Origin: CAYZJD01 sp964478455 | GTDB taxonomy: Bacteria > Acidobacteriota > Terriglobia > Bryobacterales > Bryobacteraceae | Direction: 5' to 3' | Assembly (NCBI GenBank): GCA_964478455.1 | Contig: CAYZJD010000099.1 | Span: 1 to 13,026, forward strand | Length of the DNA stretch: 13,026 bases | In this document: positions 1-6,551 of the stretch, one piece after another | Position numbering within the stretch: position 1 is the stretch's first letter | How the letters are laid out: each line of letters opens with the position of its first letter | Made by a program: the position numbers and the translations under genes | The notes under the pieces: model-generated | Databases searched by the model: none | Seen by the model: the letters and a program-made list of their open reading frames with translations, nothing else | What the model was told of the DNA's origin: nothing

Positions 1-186
1 GAGGTGTCAGACATCCGGGGCAAGCACTTCTCGGGGGAGCTGAGCGCGTGGCTGCTCGGCGACTTCCCTCTGATGGAGCAGAAGTTCGAGCTGCCCGCCG
101 GTCCGCCGCCCGCGGCCGGCTTGTTGCCGGCATTCCCGGCGTGGGACTACCGCACGATCCACCTCTTCAGCCGCCGCTTCGAGTGA
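1..186 (+). CDS. 3' end of an unrecognised protein gene (partial)
   Basis: The frame is open from the first base of the window and ends at a TGA at 184-186, giving about 61 C-terminal residues. The tail is rich in aromatic residues and proline (PAGPPPAAG followed by PAFPAWDYRTIHLF) and ends in SRRFE. A GTG at 4-6 could be a start, but nothing resembling a ribosome binding site can be seen because the upstream DNA is missing, so the gene most likely begins outside the window. No family is recognised. It converges on the DUF1080 gene with only 22 bp between the two stop codons. That gap holds a short GGCC-TGTT-GGCC inverted repeat, too weak to call a terminator. Confidence 0.5.
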   Translation, partial: EVSDIRGKHFSGELSAWLLGDFPLMEQKFELPAGPPPAAGLLPAFPAWDYRTIHLFSRRFE

Positions 187-208
187 GGGTGGTTTGGCCT
201 GTTGGCCG

Positions 209-826
209 CTATCGCTTGACGCTGACTTCTTTGAAGTAGACGACCGAAGAGGCGTCGTGGTTCTGGAGGCCGATGTAGCCCGAGTCGGGCCGAGGGCCGC
301 GCGCCGGCTCGTACCATGCCTTGCGCGGGGGCACGGGCTGGTCGCCGGTGAACTCGTTGATCCTGGTCCCGTTCAGGAAAACGGTCGTCTTCTGCCCCTT
401 CAACTCGACGTCCATCGTGTTCCACTCGCCCGCGGGCTTCATATGGCCCACAAGCGCCTTGCTGAGCGAGTAAATGGCGCCGGTGGTGTGCCATTCGTCG
501 CCGCGCGCGTCGATCTGCACTTCGTAGCCGTTGTGCACCGCGTACCAGGCGTCGCGCGGCGGCTCCGGCAGGCGGATGAACACTCCGGAGTTGGCGTGCT
601 GTGAGGCGGTCTTGAATACAAAGCGCAGCGTGCAGTCGCCGAACTTCTCCTTTTCGTAATAGAGCAGGCCCATGCCGCCCTCGGTCTTCATCACGCCATC
701 CTCGACGACGAAGCGGCCCGGGCCGGCCATCTTCCAGCCGGTGAGGTCCTTGCCGTTGAACAGCGGCCGCCAGTCCGCGGCGGCCGCGAGGCTAACGGCG
801 AACAGCAGAAACAGCATTCGATTCAT
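209..826 (-). CDS. Exported DUF1080 (3-keto-disaccharide hydrolase-like) protein
   Basis: This 205-residue protein begins with a signal peptide (MNRMLFLLFAVSLAAAA, cleavage likely before DW), so it acts outside the cytoplasm. The rest is one DUF1080 domain, a concanavalin-like beta sandwich related to 3-keto-disaccharide hydrolases. Family hallmarks are LFNGKDLTGW near residue 23, the HANSGVFIR stretch near residue 77, GYEVQIDAR near residue 100, and the C-terminal GYIGLQNH before the last strand. Length is normal for a single-domain member. The start is supported by a GGAGAAGG ribosome binding site (plus-strand 833-840) 6 nt before the ATG. The gene lies 18 bp downstream of the permease on the same strand, so the two are probably co-transcribed. 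The exact sugar substrate cannot be read from sequence. Confidence 0.9.
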   Translation of the reverse strand: MNRMLFLLFAVSLAAAADWRPLFNGKDLTGWKMAGPGRFVVEDGVMKTEGGMGLLYYEKEKFGDCTLRFVFKTASQHANSGVFIRLPEPPRDAWYAVHNGYEVQIDARGDEWHTTGAIYSLSKALVGHMKPAGEWNTMDVELKGQKTTVFLNGTRINEFTGDQPVPPRKAWYEPARGPRPDSGYIGLQNHDASSVVYFKEVSVKR

Positions 827-844
827 AGAAATCCTTCTCCCAAT

Positions 845-2236
845 TTACTCCGGCGGCATTTCGAACCGCACCAACTCTTTCTTGAACCCTTTGGTCTTCC
901 AGGCGCCATAGATCACCCCAACCACGGTCCAGACGAGGCCCGCGATTCTGGCCGGCGTGCGCAGGTTCCACCAGATGCCGAAACAGATGACTAAACCGGC
1001 GAGCGGCGCAATGGCGTTGACGAGTTTCCTCTCGCTTGCGCGGAGGTAGTAGCGCGTGAACGCGGCCAGGTTTACCCCCATGAAAGCGATGAACGCACCG
1101 AAATTGAGCAACTCGGCGCCGAGCTGATAGCCGGTACCACCTATCCCCGACCACTGCGCGATCCTGTCCAGCGCGAACGCGCCCGCCAGCGCCAGCCCGC
1201 CGGTGAAGAGCACGTTGTTCCGCGGGATGCTGCGCTTGGGCTCGATAACGCCGAAGAACTTCCTAGGGATGGCGTCGTCGCGGCCCATCCCATAGAGAAG
1301 GCGGGCGGCGGCAAGCTGCGCGCCGGAGCCTGAGCCGATCGTGGCGACGAGCAAAGTCAGGTTCACGATCTGGAAGAGCCAGATCCCGCCCGCGCGCCCG
1401 GCAACGTGGACGTAAGCGGTATCCACGTCGGGGAACGCCTCGTTCGTGTTCCACACAAGCTGCGCCGCGTAGACTTCCAGGCCGGCCAGGATGCCGGTGA
1501 TCAGGCAGGTGAGAACAGTCGCCAGCAGGATGTTCCGGCGGGGGTTGCGCACTTCCTCAGAGAGCGTGGAGATGCCGTCAAAGCCGATGTAAGTGAGCAC
1601 GGCGATGGAGGTGCCGGTGAAGACCAGCGGCAGCGAGAAGGTGGCGGGATCGTAGAACGGCCGGGTGAACAGGTCTGTGCCGGGCGAGCCGAGGCGGAAC
1701 AGGTACCGCGCTGTGGCTACGAACATCAGGAGGATAACGACACCCATCCCAGCCGCCAACACCTCGTTGGTGCGCGCAGTCGCACGGATGCCGCGGAGGT
1801 TCAACGCGGTGAACAGCAGCGCGAAGAACACGGCCCAGGCCCCATACGGCACTTCGGGCAGAATATTGCCGGCGGCCTTGCTGCACCAGATGACGCAGAT
1901 GATCGGGTTGAGCATGTAGTCCATGGCCATGCTCCAGCCCGTGACGTAGCCGACCGACGGATGAATCTCGCGGCCCACGTAGGTGTATGCGGAGCCGGCC
2001 AGCGGGTACACGCGCGCCATGCGCCCGTAGCTGATGGCGGTGAACAGCATGGCGACCATGCCGATGAGGATAGTGGTCACCACGTGGCCGCGGGCCTCCT
2101 GGTGCACCACGCCGAAAAGCGGCATCGGCGCGGTGGGCTGGATCAGGATGATTCCGATGAAGACCAGATCCCAGAGACCAAGCGCCCGTTTGAGGTGCGG
2201 TTCGGCGACGGCCGCCGCTCTAGCTTCGCTCGACAT
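845..2236 (-). CDS. APC-superfamily amino acid/polyamine permease
   Basis: This 463-residue integral inner-membrane protein has about 12 hydrophobic segments. The N-terminal part (residues 14-45, ALGLWDLVFIGI and onward) is the typical APC first helix, and the SYGRMARVYPLAGSAYTYVG stretch near residues 69-88 is strongly characteristic of the family. The overall pattern resembles PuuP-like putrescine/amino-acid importers, but the substrate is not determined. The ATG at 2236 has no clear Shine-Dalgarno sequence; a CACAAT element lies 9 nt upstream, which would give an almost leaderless transcript. The DUF1080 gene follows 18 bp downstream. Its first 25 codons are duplicated about 0.9 kb upstream, at 3077-3153. 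Function as a transporter is near certain; the cargo is inference. Confidence 0.92.
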   Translation of the reverse strand: MSSEARAAAVAEPHLKRALGLWDLVFIGIILIQPTAPMPLFGVVHQEARGHVVTTILIGMVAMLFTAISYGRMARVYPLAGSAYTYVGREIHPSVGYVTGWSMAMDYMLNPIICVIWCSKAAGNILPEVPYGAWAVFFALLFTALNLRGIRATARTNEVLAAGMGVVILLMFVATARYLFRLGSPGTDLFTRPFYDPATFSLPLVFTGTSIAVLTYIGFDGISTLSEEVRNPRRNILLATVLTCLITGILAGLEVYAAQLVWNTNEAFPDVDTAYVHVAGRAGGIWLFQIVNLTLLVATIGSGSGAQLAAARLLYGMGRDDAIPRKFFGVIEPKRSIPRNNVLFTGGLALAGAFALDRIAQWSGIGGTGYQLGAELLNFGAFIAFMGVNLAAFTRYYLRASERKLVNAIAPLAGLVICFGIWWNLRTPARIAGLVWTVVGVIYGAWKTKGFKKELVRFEMPPE

Positions 2237-2295
2237 GAATTCTCAATTGTGCCATGATGCGGGCGTGTCCATGGCCTTCTGGCGCAGGCTGGCTG
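2160..2295. repeat. 136-bp direct repeat, copy 1 (permease/DUF58 divergent border)
   Basis: This copy matches 3077-3212 at a constant offset of 917 bp with 132 of 136 bases identical. It covers the first 25 codons of the permease (minus strand), the 34-bp gap, and the first 8 codons of DUF58 (plus strand). The mismatches are at 2177, 2180, 2189 and 2286. The first three are silent in the permease reading frame; the fourth changes Arg to Gly in the DUF58 frame. The left end continues into the intact permease; the right end breaks off into unrelated sequence at 2296. Confidence 0.95.
2230..2258 (+). promoter_or_regulatory. Sigma70-like promoter, copy 1, now upstream of the TA module
   Basis: TCGACA (2230-2235) and CATGAT (2253-2258) are separated by 17 bp, matching the -35 and -10 consensus at 5/6 and 4/6 positions. 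The identical element drives the intact DUF58 gene in copy 2. Here transcription would start near 2265, run through a 17-codon remnant ORF, and continue into the antitoxin/toxin pair. Prediction by eye only. Confidence 0.5.
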
Positions 2296-2324
2296 ACAGC
2301 GGACTTCGCAGAGACGTTTCCTGA
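2271..2324 (+). pseudogene. 5' remnant of duplicated DUF58 gene
   Basis: The ATG at 2271 and the first eight codons (MAFWRRLA) copy the start of the DUF58 gene at 3188. After 2295 the similarity ends and the frame reaches TGA at 2322-2324, leaving a 17-residue ORF. It is a by-product of the duplication and is unlikely to have its own function, although it could act as an upstream ORF for the downstream TA transcript. Confidence 0.75.
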
Positions 2325-2434
2325 CTCCGAGCCGCTGAATGAGGCGTCCGGCTATTGATCCACGATTGCAGACGGCGGGAAGTGTTCCGGGAGCGCGGTC
2401 AATGCTACGATACGAAGCAGGATTGGAGAGCGCT

Positions 2435-2617
2435 GTGGAGACCAAGCAGCAAATGCTGAAGGCAATCGAAGAGCTGCCCGACGACGCCGGGATCGAAGAC
2501 GCCCTCGATCGGCTCTACCTGCTCTATAAGGTCGAGAGGGGGCTTCGCCAGGCGGATCGCGGTGAACTCATTAGTCAAGAAGAAGTGCGCCAGCGTATGG
2601 CGAAATGGGTCAAGTAA
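2435..2617 (+). CDS. RelB/ParD-like antitoxin of a type II TA pair
   Basis: From the GTG at 2435 the product is a 60-residue, mostly helical, charged protein. It has the arrangement common in antitoxins paired with RelE/ParE toxins: an N-terminal helix (QQMLKAIEELPDD), a central DALDRLYLLYKVERGL helix, and a C-terminal ISQEEVRQRMAKW stretch. I chose GTG because GGAGAG (2425-2430) lies 4 nt before it and a possible -10 (TACGAT, 2406-2411) would place the transcript start after the in-frame ATG at 2402. An upstream start would add an unconvincing 11-32 residues. Its last 13 bases overlap the toxin start, a typical TA arrangement. It should bind and neutralise the downstream toxin and repress the operon; no DNA-binding fold can be assigned with certainty. 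Confidence 0.75.
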   Translation: METKQQMLKAIEELPDDAGIEDALDRLYLLYKVERGLRQADRGELISQEEVRQRMAKWVK

Positions 2618-2910
2618 GGTGGACGCCACAGGCGGCCGACGATCTGGAGGCGATCTGCACTTTCATTGCTCGGGACGCTCCGCAGGTGGCGGCAACGTTC
2701 GCCGACCGGGTTATCCGCGCCACAGATCGACTGGCAAGCTTTCCGTACTTGGGCAGGGTGGTTCCTGAGTTGGGAATCGACAACATTAGAGAGATCGTTG
2801 TTGGAAGCTACCGCGTTATCTATCGCATTCGTCAGGAGGAGGTCCACGTTCTGACTGTGCATCACGGCGCTCGGCTTCTCGACCTGGAGAGAATAGAGAC
2901 GCGTGCCTAA
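2605..2910 (+). CDS. RelE/ParE-family toxin
   Basis: This 101-residue protein has the full RelE/ParE fold pattern. An N-terminal strand (QVRWTPQAADDLEAI) leads into two helices, followed by the FPYLGRVVPE turn (residues 46-55), the paired strands IREIVVGSYRVIYRI (61-75), and a final strand ending HVLTVHHGARLL (81-92). Arg62, Tyr69-Arg70, Tyr73-Arg74 and His86-His87 occupy conserved family positions. Members either cleave mRNA on the ribosome or poison gyrase; sequence alone does not decide which. The ATG at 2605 overlaps the antitoxin by 13 nt, indicating translational coupling. Nothing in the reading frame suggests inactivation. The pair lies between two copies of the 136-bp repeat, so it appears to be a late arrival in this locus. 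Confidence 0.88.
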   Translation: MGQVRWTPQAADDLEAICTFIARDAPQVAATFADRVIRATDRLASFPYLGRVVPELGIDNIREIVVGSYRVIYRIRQEEVHVLTVHHGARLLDLERIETRA

Positions 2911-3057
2911 CAGGGCGGTGCAAGAGCCTGGGGGCGCCGAGCCTGCGCGTCCCAGGTACAGTTCTTCTTGCGCTGCACGCGCGTGACCGCCTGCTCGTTG
3001 GGCCGTACAAGCCACTCGCCTCGGCGCTCTGACTCGCATCTGCAAGAAGCGGGGTTT

Positions 3058-3075
3058 AGCGCGGCTAACCGCGCT
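3058..3075. repeat. GC-rich hairpin at the edge of repeat copy 2
   Basis: AGCGCGG (3058-3064) and CCGCGCT (3069-3075) form a perfect 7-bp stem around a CTAA loop. No T-run follows on the plus strand, so it is not a classical terminator, though it could weakly end the TA transcript. It stops 1 bp before the duplicated sequence begins at 3077, so it marks a breakpoint of the rearrangement. Confidence 0.6.
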
Positions 3076-3076
3076 C

Positions 3077-3153
3077 AAGACCAGATCCCAGAGGCCGAGC
3101 GCCCGCTTGAGGTGCGGTTCGGCGACGGCCGCCGCTCTAGCTTCGCTCGACAT
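3077..3153 (-). pseudogene. 5' remnant of duplicated permease gene
   Basis: The ATG at 3153 and 25 following codons duplicate the permease start (MSSEARAAAV to the GLWDLV segment). Past 3077 the frame continues into unrelated sequence and then antisense through the toxin gene, staying open to 2575. The 192-codon chimeric ORF has low-complexity Arg/Ala-rich translation and no hydrophobic helices, so it is judged not to be a real protein gene. Confidence 0.75.
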
Positions 3154-3175
3154 GAATTCTCAATTGTGCCATGAT
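3147..3175 (+). promoter_or_regulatory. Sigma70-like promoter of the DUF58 gene
   Basis: TCGACA (3147-3152) and CATGAT (3170-3175) are spaced by 17 bp. The start codon at 3188 follows the -10 by 12 nt, giving a leader of only about five bases. That fits the absence of a Shine-Dalgarno sequence before this ATG. Identified by eye. Confidence 0.5.
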
Positions 3176-3187
3176 GCGGGCGTGTCC

Positions 3188-4324
3188 ATGGCCTTCTGGC
3201 GCGGGCTGGCTGCGTATCTGAAGAGCCGCGTCCACCGGCAAGTGACGCCAGGCGGACTCCTGTTCACCCTGGTGGTGCTGGTGGTGGCGGCGGCGGCGGT
3301 AGTCTCCGCCAACAACCTGCTGTTTCTCATCCTGGCAGCGCTGCTTGCGACCTTGATGATTTCGAGCTTCGTCAGCCGGCTGTCGCTGGCGGGCCTCGAG
3401 CTGGACTTCCAGTTGCCGGAACACGTCTCGGCGCGGCGCACCTTCTCCGGCCGGATCTACGTCCGCAACGCCAAGCGCTGGATGCCGTCCTTCTCGGTGC
3501 GGGTGAGCGGCGCCGGCGACAGCGTCTTCTCCTCGCCGGTCTACTTCCCGGTCCTGCCGGGCGGATCGACGCTGGATGAAACGGTAGAGGTGCGCTTCGG
3601 GCGGCGCGGGATCCATCGGGAGGAAGGTTTTCAGTTCGCGACCTCATTTCCGTTTGGGTTCCTGGAGCGCAGGGCGCAGGTGAGCCTGCGCCGCGAGGTG
3701 CTGGTGTATCCGTGTCTGGATCCGCAGCCGGACTTCGAGGAACTTCTGTCGGCGGTCAGCGGGGAAATCGCCACGCACCATCGCGGCCGAAGCCTCGACT
3801 TCTACCGGATCCGCCCGTACGAAGCGTTCGAGAGCGCCCGGAACGTCGATTGGAAGGCAACCGCCCACACGGGCGAGTTGCAGGTGCGCGAGTTCTCCAT
3901 CGAGCAGGACCCGCTGGTGGAGATGCTGCTCGACCGGGACGCAGACGAATCGGCGCACGCGTGGTTCGAGCGCGCAGTGGATTGCTGCGGGTTCATCGCC
4001 TGGCGGCTGGCGCAAAAGAGCGCGCGCCTGCGTTTCCACTCGCAGGGCTTTCACGTCGCTGTGCCGGAAACGGGGGACATCTATACTATCCTGAAGTTTC
4101 TGGCGCTCGTCTCGCCTTCGAGCGGCAAGTCTCCATCCGGCCCCGATGTCGAAAACGGCTTTCATCTCGTGTTCACTTGCTCGCCCGGCCGCTTCGCGCG
4201 GACCGGCTGGAGCGGCGCGCATTTTGTGGGGCCTGACGATCTTCCCGGCGTGGCTGGCAGCGCAGACGCCGCCGCTCGAGCCGCTTCGCACCTCGGTGAC
4301 GGTGGTGGAGAAGATCGCCGCTGA
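3188..4324 (+). CDS. DUF58 domain membrane protein
   Basis: The 378-residue product starts with a short cytoplasmic stretch and two closely spaced membrane helices (about residues 23-40 and 43-60). A soluble beta-rich part with the vWA-like DUF58 domain follows. The signature is at about residues 200-236: GRSLDFYRIRPYEAF, then RNVDWKATAHTGELQVREF. DUF58 proteins usually work with MoxR-type AAA ATPases, in assembly or maturation of envelope or secreted proteins; no MoxR gene is visible here. The ATG at 3188 is preferred over an in-frame ATG at 3152 because it fits the promoter and the protein starts cleanly at MAFWRGLAAY. The last ~60 codons overlap the TonB receptor in another frame. The part up to HFVGPDDLP still looks like family sequence; the final residues (Ala/Gly/Asp-rich, ending GEDRR) may be a read-on tail. 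Confidence 0.88.
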   Translation: MAFWRGLAAYLKSRVHRQVTPGGLLFTLVVLVVAAAAVVSANNLLFLILAALLATLMISSFVSRLSLAGLELDFQLPEHVSARRTFSGRIYVRNAKRWMPSFSVRVSGAGDSVFSSPVYFPVLPGGSTLDETVEVRFGRRGIHREEGFQFATSFPFGFLERRAQVSLRREVLVYPCLDPQPDFEELLSAVSGEIATHHRGRSLDFYRIRPYEAFESARNVDWKATAHTGELQVREFSIEQDPLVEMLLDRDADESAHAWFERAVDCCGFIAWRLAQKSARLRFHSQGFHVAVPETGDIYTILKFLALVSPSSGKSPSGPDVENGFHLVFTCSPGRFARTGWSGAHFVGPDDLPGVAGSADAAARAASHLGDGGGEDRR

Positions 4325-6107
4325 AGCGCCCGCGTCGATCACCGTTCTCGATTCCGCCGGCGTCGATCGAAAACAAGGAGTCAATCTCGACGACCGCTTG
4401 CGGGACATTCCCGGTTTCAGCCTGTTCCGGCGCTCTTCGAGCCTCACCGCCCACCCGACTGCGCAAGGCGTCTCGATGCGTGGCCTCGGCGCCAGCGGCG
4501 CCAGTCGCACCCTCCTGTTGTGGGACGGCGTGCCGGTGAACGACCCCTTCGGCGGGTGGGTTTACTGGACGCGGTTTGCGCCGGACGATGTAGACCGGGT
4601 GGAGGTATCGCGCGGCGCTTCGACCGGCGTGTTCGGCGACCGTGCCATGGGCGGAGCGATCGCGCTGTTTTCCCGGCAGCCACAACGATGGCGCGCCGAG
4701 GCGAACTACGAAGGCGGGAGCCACAACTCGCACCTGGCGGGAGGCGGGCTCTCGCACCTGACCTCGCGATGGGCCGCCTCCGCGCGGACGCGCGCCTTCT
4801 CGACGGACGGCTACTTCACCGTTCCGGCGGAACTGCGCGGCGCGGCGGACCGTAAAGCGGGGGTGGACTTCGTTGCGGGGGCGGCGAGCCTGGATCTGTT
4901 CGGCGCGGCGCAGCGCTTCTTCCTGAAGGTGGACGCGCTGGCGGAGCAGCGATCGAACGGCACCGTGTTGCAGCGGAACTCGACCGGGCTGGGCACGGTC
5001 TCCGGGCACTACTTCCTGGAACGCGGGGCGGACTCGCTGTCGTTGCTCGGCTACCACACGCGCGAAGAGTTCCGCAGCACCTTCTCGGCCGTGTCGGCGA
5101 GCCGCAATTTCGAACGCCCGACGTTCCGCCAGAGCGTGCCCGCCGAGGGCACGGGCGCGGCCGCGCGCTGGAACCGCCGCGCATCTCGTTGGAATTCACT
5201 GGCCGGCGCGGACGTCGCTTTCGCCGAAGGCTACAGCCTGGACGCGCTCTATCCGGCGGGCAACCGCCTCGGCGGCGGCACGTTGTTACAGCACGGAGCG
5301 TTCGGCCAGTTCGATGCCACAACCGGGCCGGCGAGGCTCTTCCTCGGAGCCCGTCACGATTTCACCGGCCAGGACCGCCAGTTCTTCAGCCCGAGCGGCG
5401 GTATGGCCGCCGGGCGCGGGAGGGTCCGCGCCCGCGCTTCCATTTACCGCAGCTTCCGCAGCCCGACATTGAACGAGCTGTATCGCGAATTCCGCGTCGG
5501 CAATGCGGTGACCAGGGCGAATTCCGCGCTCCGGCCAGAGCGGCTGTTCGGTGTCGAAGCCGGGGTGGACTTCGCGGGAGAGTCCTCGCGCGGCGGGATC
5601 ACGTTCTACCGCAACTCCCTCGACGACCTGATCACCAACGTGATGTTGTCGGCGACGCCGGACCTCATCATCCGCCAGCGCCGGAACGCCGCCGCCGCGC
5701 TCATCCGGGGCGTGGAGCTGAGCGCTTCCCGCAGGCTGGGCAACTGGCAGGCGGAAGCCGCCTACCTGTTCGCCGATTCCAGGTTCCGCGGCGGCGCACG
5801 GCTCCCGCAGGTACCGAAGCACCAGGGCTCGGCCCAGCTCAGCTTCCAGCGCGGCGGCGCGCTTGCCGCCGCGGGCGTGCGTAGCTACGCGCTGCAATTC
5901 GAGGACGACCGCAACACGCTGCTTCTTCCCGGCTACGCCAGTGTGCAGGTGTACGCGCGGCAGCGGCTGGCGGCGGGCCTGTCCGCGCTGCTTTCGTTTG
6001 AGAACCTCCTCGGCCGGCGCTACCTCGCCGGCTACACGCCGACGCCGCTGCTCGGACCGCCGCGCCTGTGGCGGGTGGGTCTGCGGTGGGAGGGAAGGCT
6101 GCGCTGA
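4146..6107 (+). CDS. TonB-dependent outer-membrane receptor
   Basis: This 653-residue open frame encodes an active-transport porin of the BtuB/CirA type, driven by TonB. A hydrophobic export core (ILWGLTIFPAWLAAQ, residues 26-40) is followed by a TonB-box-like SVTVVEK near 49-55. The plug domain includes GVNLDDRLRDIPGFSLFRR, GVSMRGLGASGASRTLLLWD, VNDPFGGWVYW and the DVDRVEVSRGAS motif. The rest is a 22-strand-type beta barrel that ends with an aromatic-rich strand (LWRVGLRWEG). There is no N-terminal carboxypeptidase-like domain, unlike many acidobacterial receptors. The start is uncertain: ATG 4146 gives a long n-region and a 179-nt overlap with DUF58, whereas TTG 4224 leaves a minimal signal peptide and a 101-nt overlap. 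Neither has a good ribosome binding site, suggesting coupling to DUF58 translation. The ligand is unknown. The stop lies 6 bp from the convergent VapC pseudogene. Confidence 0.9.
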   Translation: MSKTAFISCSLARPAASRGPAGAARILWGLTIFPAWLAAQTPPLEPLRTSVTVVEKIAAEAPASITVLDSAGVDRKQGVNLDDRLRDIPGFSLFRRSSSLTAHPTAQGVSMRGLGASGASRTLLLWDGVPVNDPFGGWVYWTRFAPDDVDRVEVSRGASTGVFGDRAMGGAIALFSRQPQRWRAEANYEGGSHNSHLAGGGLSHLTSRWAASARTRAFSTDGYFTVPAELRGAADRKAGVDFVAGAASLDLFGAAQRFFLKVDALAEQRSNGTVLQRNSTGLGTVSGHYFLERGADSLSLLGYHTREEFRSTFSAVSASRNFERPTFRQSVPAEGTGAAARWNRRASRWNSLAGADVAFAEGYSLDALYPAGNRLGGGTLLQHGAFGQFDATTGPARLFLGARHDFTGQDRQFFSPSGGMAAGRGRVRARASIYRSFRSPTLNELYREFRVGNAVTRANSALRPERLFGVEAGVDFAGESSRGGITFYRNSLDDLITNVMLSATPDLIIRQRRNAAAALIRGVELSASRRLGNWQAEAAYLFADSRFRGGARLPQVPKHQGSAQLSFQRGGALAAAGVRSYALQFEDDRNTLLLPGYASVQVYARQRLAAGLSALLSFENLLGRRYLAGYTPTPLLGPPRLWRVGLRWEGRLR

Positions 6108-6113
6108 AAACGG

Positions 6114-6551
6114 CTACGCGGCGAGGGGATCGCGGGGTTCGAGGAAGGCAAAGCGGTGAAAGTCCGTGTCGCGGGTGTACATGAGTCTGACGCCGTGCTC
6201 TCGCATGAGCACGGCGATGTGGGCGACGTGAACCAGGTTGCCGGACACGTGAGGGAGCTCGCGAAACACCTCGGCGGCAACCTGGGCGTGACGCGCGGTG
6301 GGGCAGAGCACCTCGAGGGAAGGGGACGCCAGCAGAGCTTCCACGAAGCTCCAGCCGCGCTCGACGGGCCAGGGCGCGCGGAACACCCGCGGATGAGTGG
6401 TGACTCGCAGGAACTCGTAAAGGATCGGCTAGGCGACAAACCAGGCGGATGCCTGCGATCTCCACTGCTCGACCAGGCGGCGGCACCTCCCGTGATGGGG
6501 TGACTCCTCGTCCGCCGCGTAAACGAGGACATTAGTATCAACGACGAACAT
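6114..6551 (-). pseudogene. vapC: VapC toxin (PIN domain), disrupted by a nonsense codon
   Basis: Read from the ATG at 6551, the frame encodes a 145-codon PIN-domain VapC with the usual start FVVDTNVLVYAAD, ILYEFLRVTTHPRVF in the middle, and the end MYTRDTDFHRF. Codon 41 is TAG (plus-strand CTA, 6429-6431), exactly where relatives normally have Trp or another residue just before ILYEF, so TGG to TAG is the likely change. In addition, residue 109 is Val (NLVHVAHIA) where this subfamily has the third catalytic Asp (NLVHDAH). The rest of the frame is intact. A GTG at 6386 could start a 90-residue C-terminal piece, but it would lack the first two acidic residues. ATG overlaps the antitoxin stop (TAATG), so the pair was a coupled operon. 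As RNase it is very probably dead. Confidence 0.88.

Larger units (their letters stand above)
3077..3212. repeat. 136-bp direct repeat, copy 2 (permease/DUF58 divergent border)
   Basis: This is the partner of 2160-2295, with 4 mismatches in 136 bp. Here the DUF58 side is intact and the permease side is truncated: the left end breaks off at 3077 after 25 permease codons. Together the two copies bracket 781 bp of unique sequence holding the RelE/ParE-type pair. Confidence 0.95.

Noticed and set aside
187..208. GGCC-TGTT-GGCC inverted repeat as a bidirectional terminator
   Set aside because: A 4-bp stem with no flanking T-runs is too weak.
1406..2257. 283-codon plus-strand ORF opposite the permease
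   Set aside because: The permease is clearly the coding strand with membrane helices; this ORF is hydrophilic, His/Asp/Gly-rich shadow sequence.
2575..3153. 192-codon minus-strand ORF beginning with the permease N-terminus
   Set aside because: Only the first 25 codons are permease-derived; the rest is Arg/Ala-rich sequence antisense to the toxin gene, with no recognisable domain. Treated as a by-product of the duplication.
4173..5057. 294-codon minus-strand ORF under the TonB receptor
   Set aside because: The receptor motifs on the plus strand are clear; the antisense translation is rich in Arg, Ala and Gly with no family resemblance.
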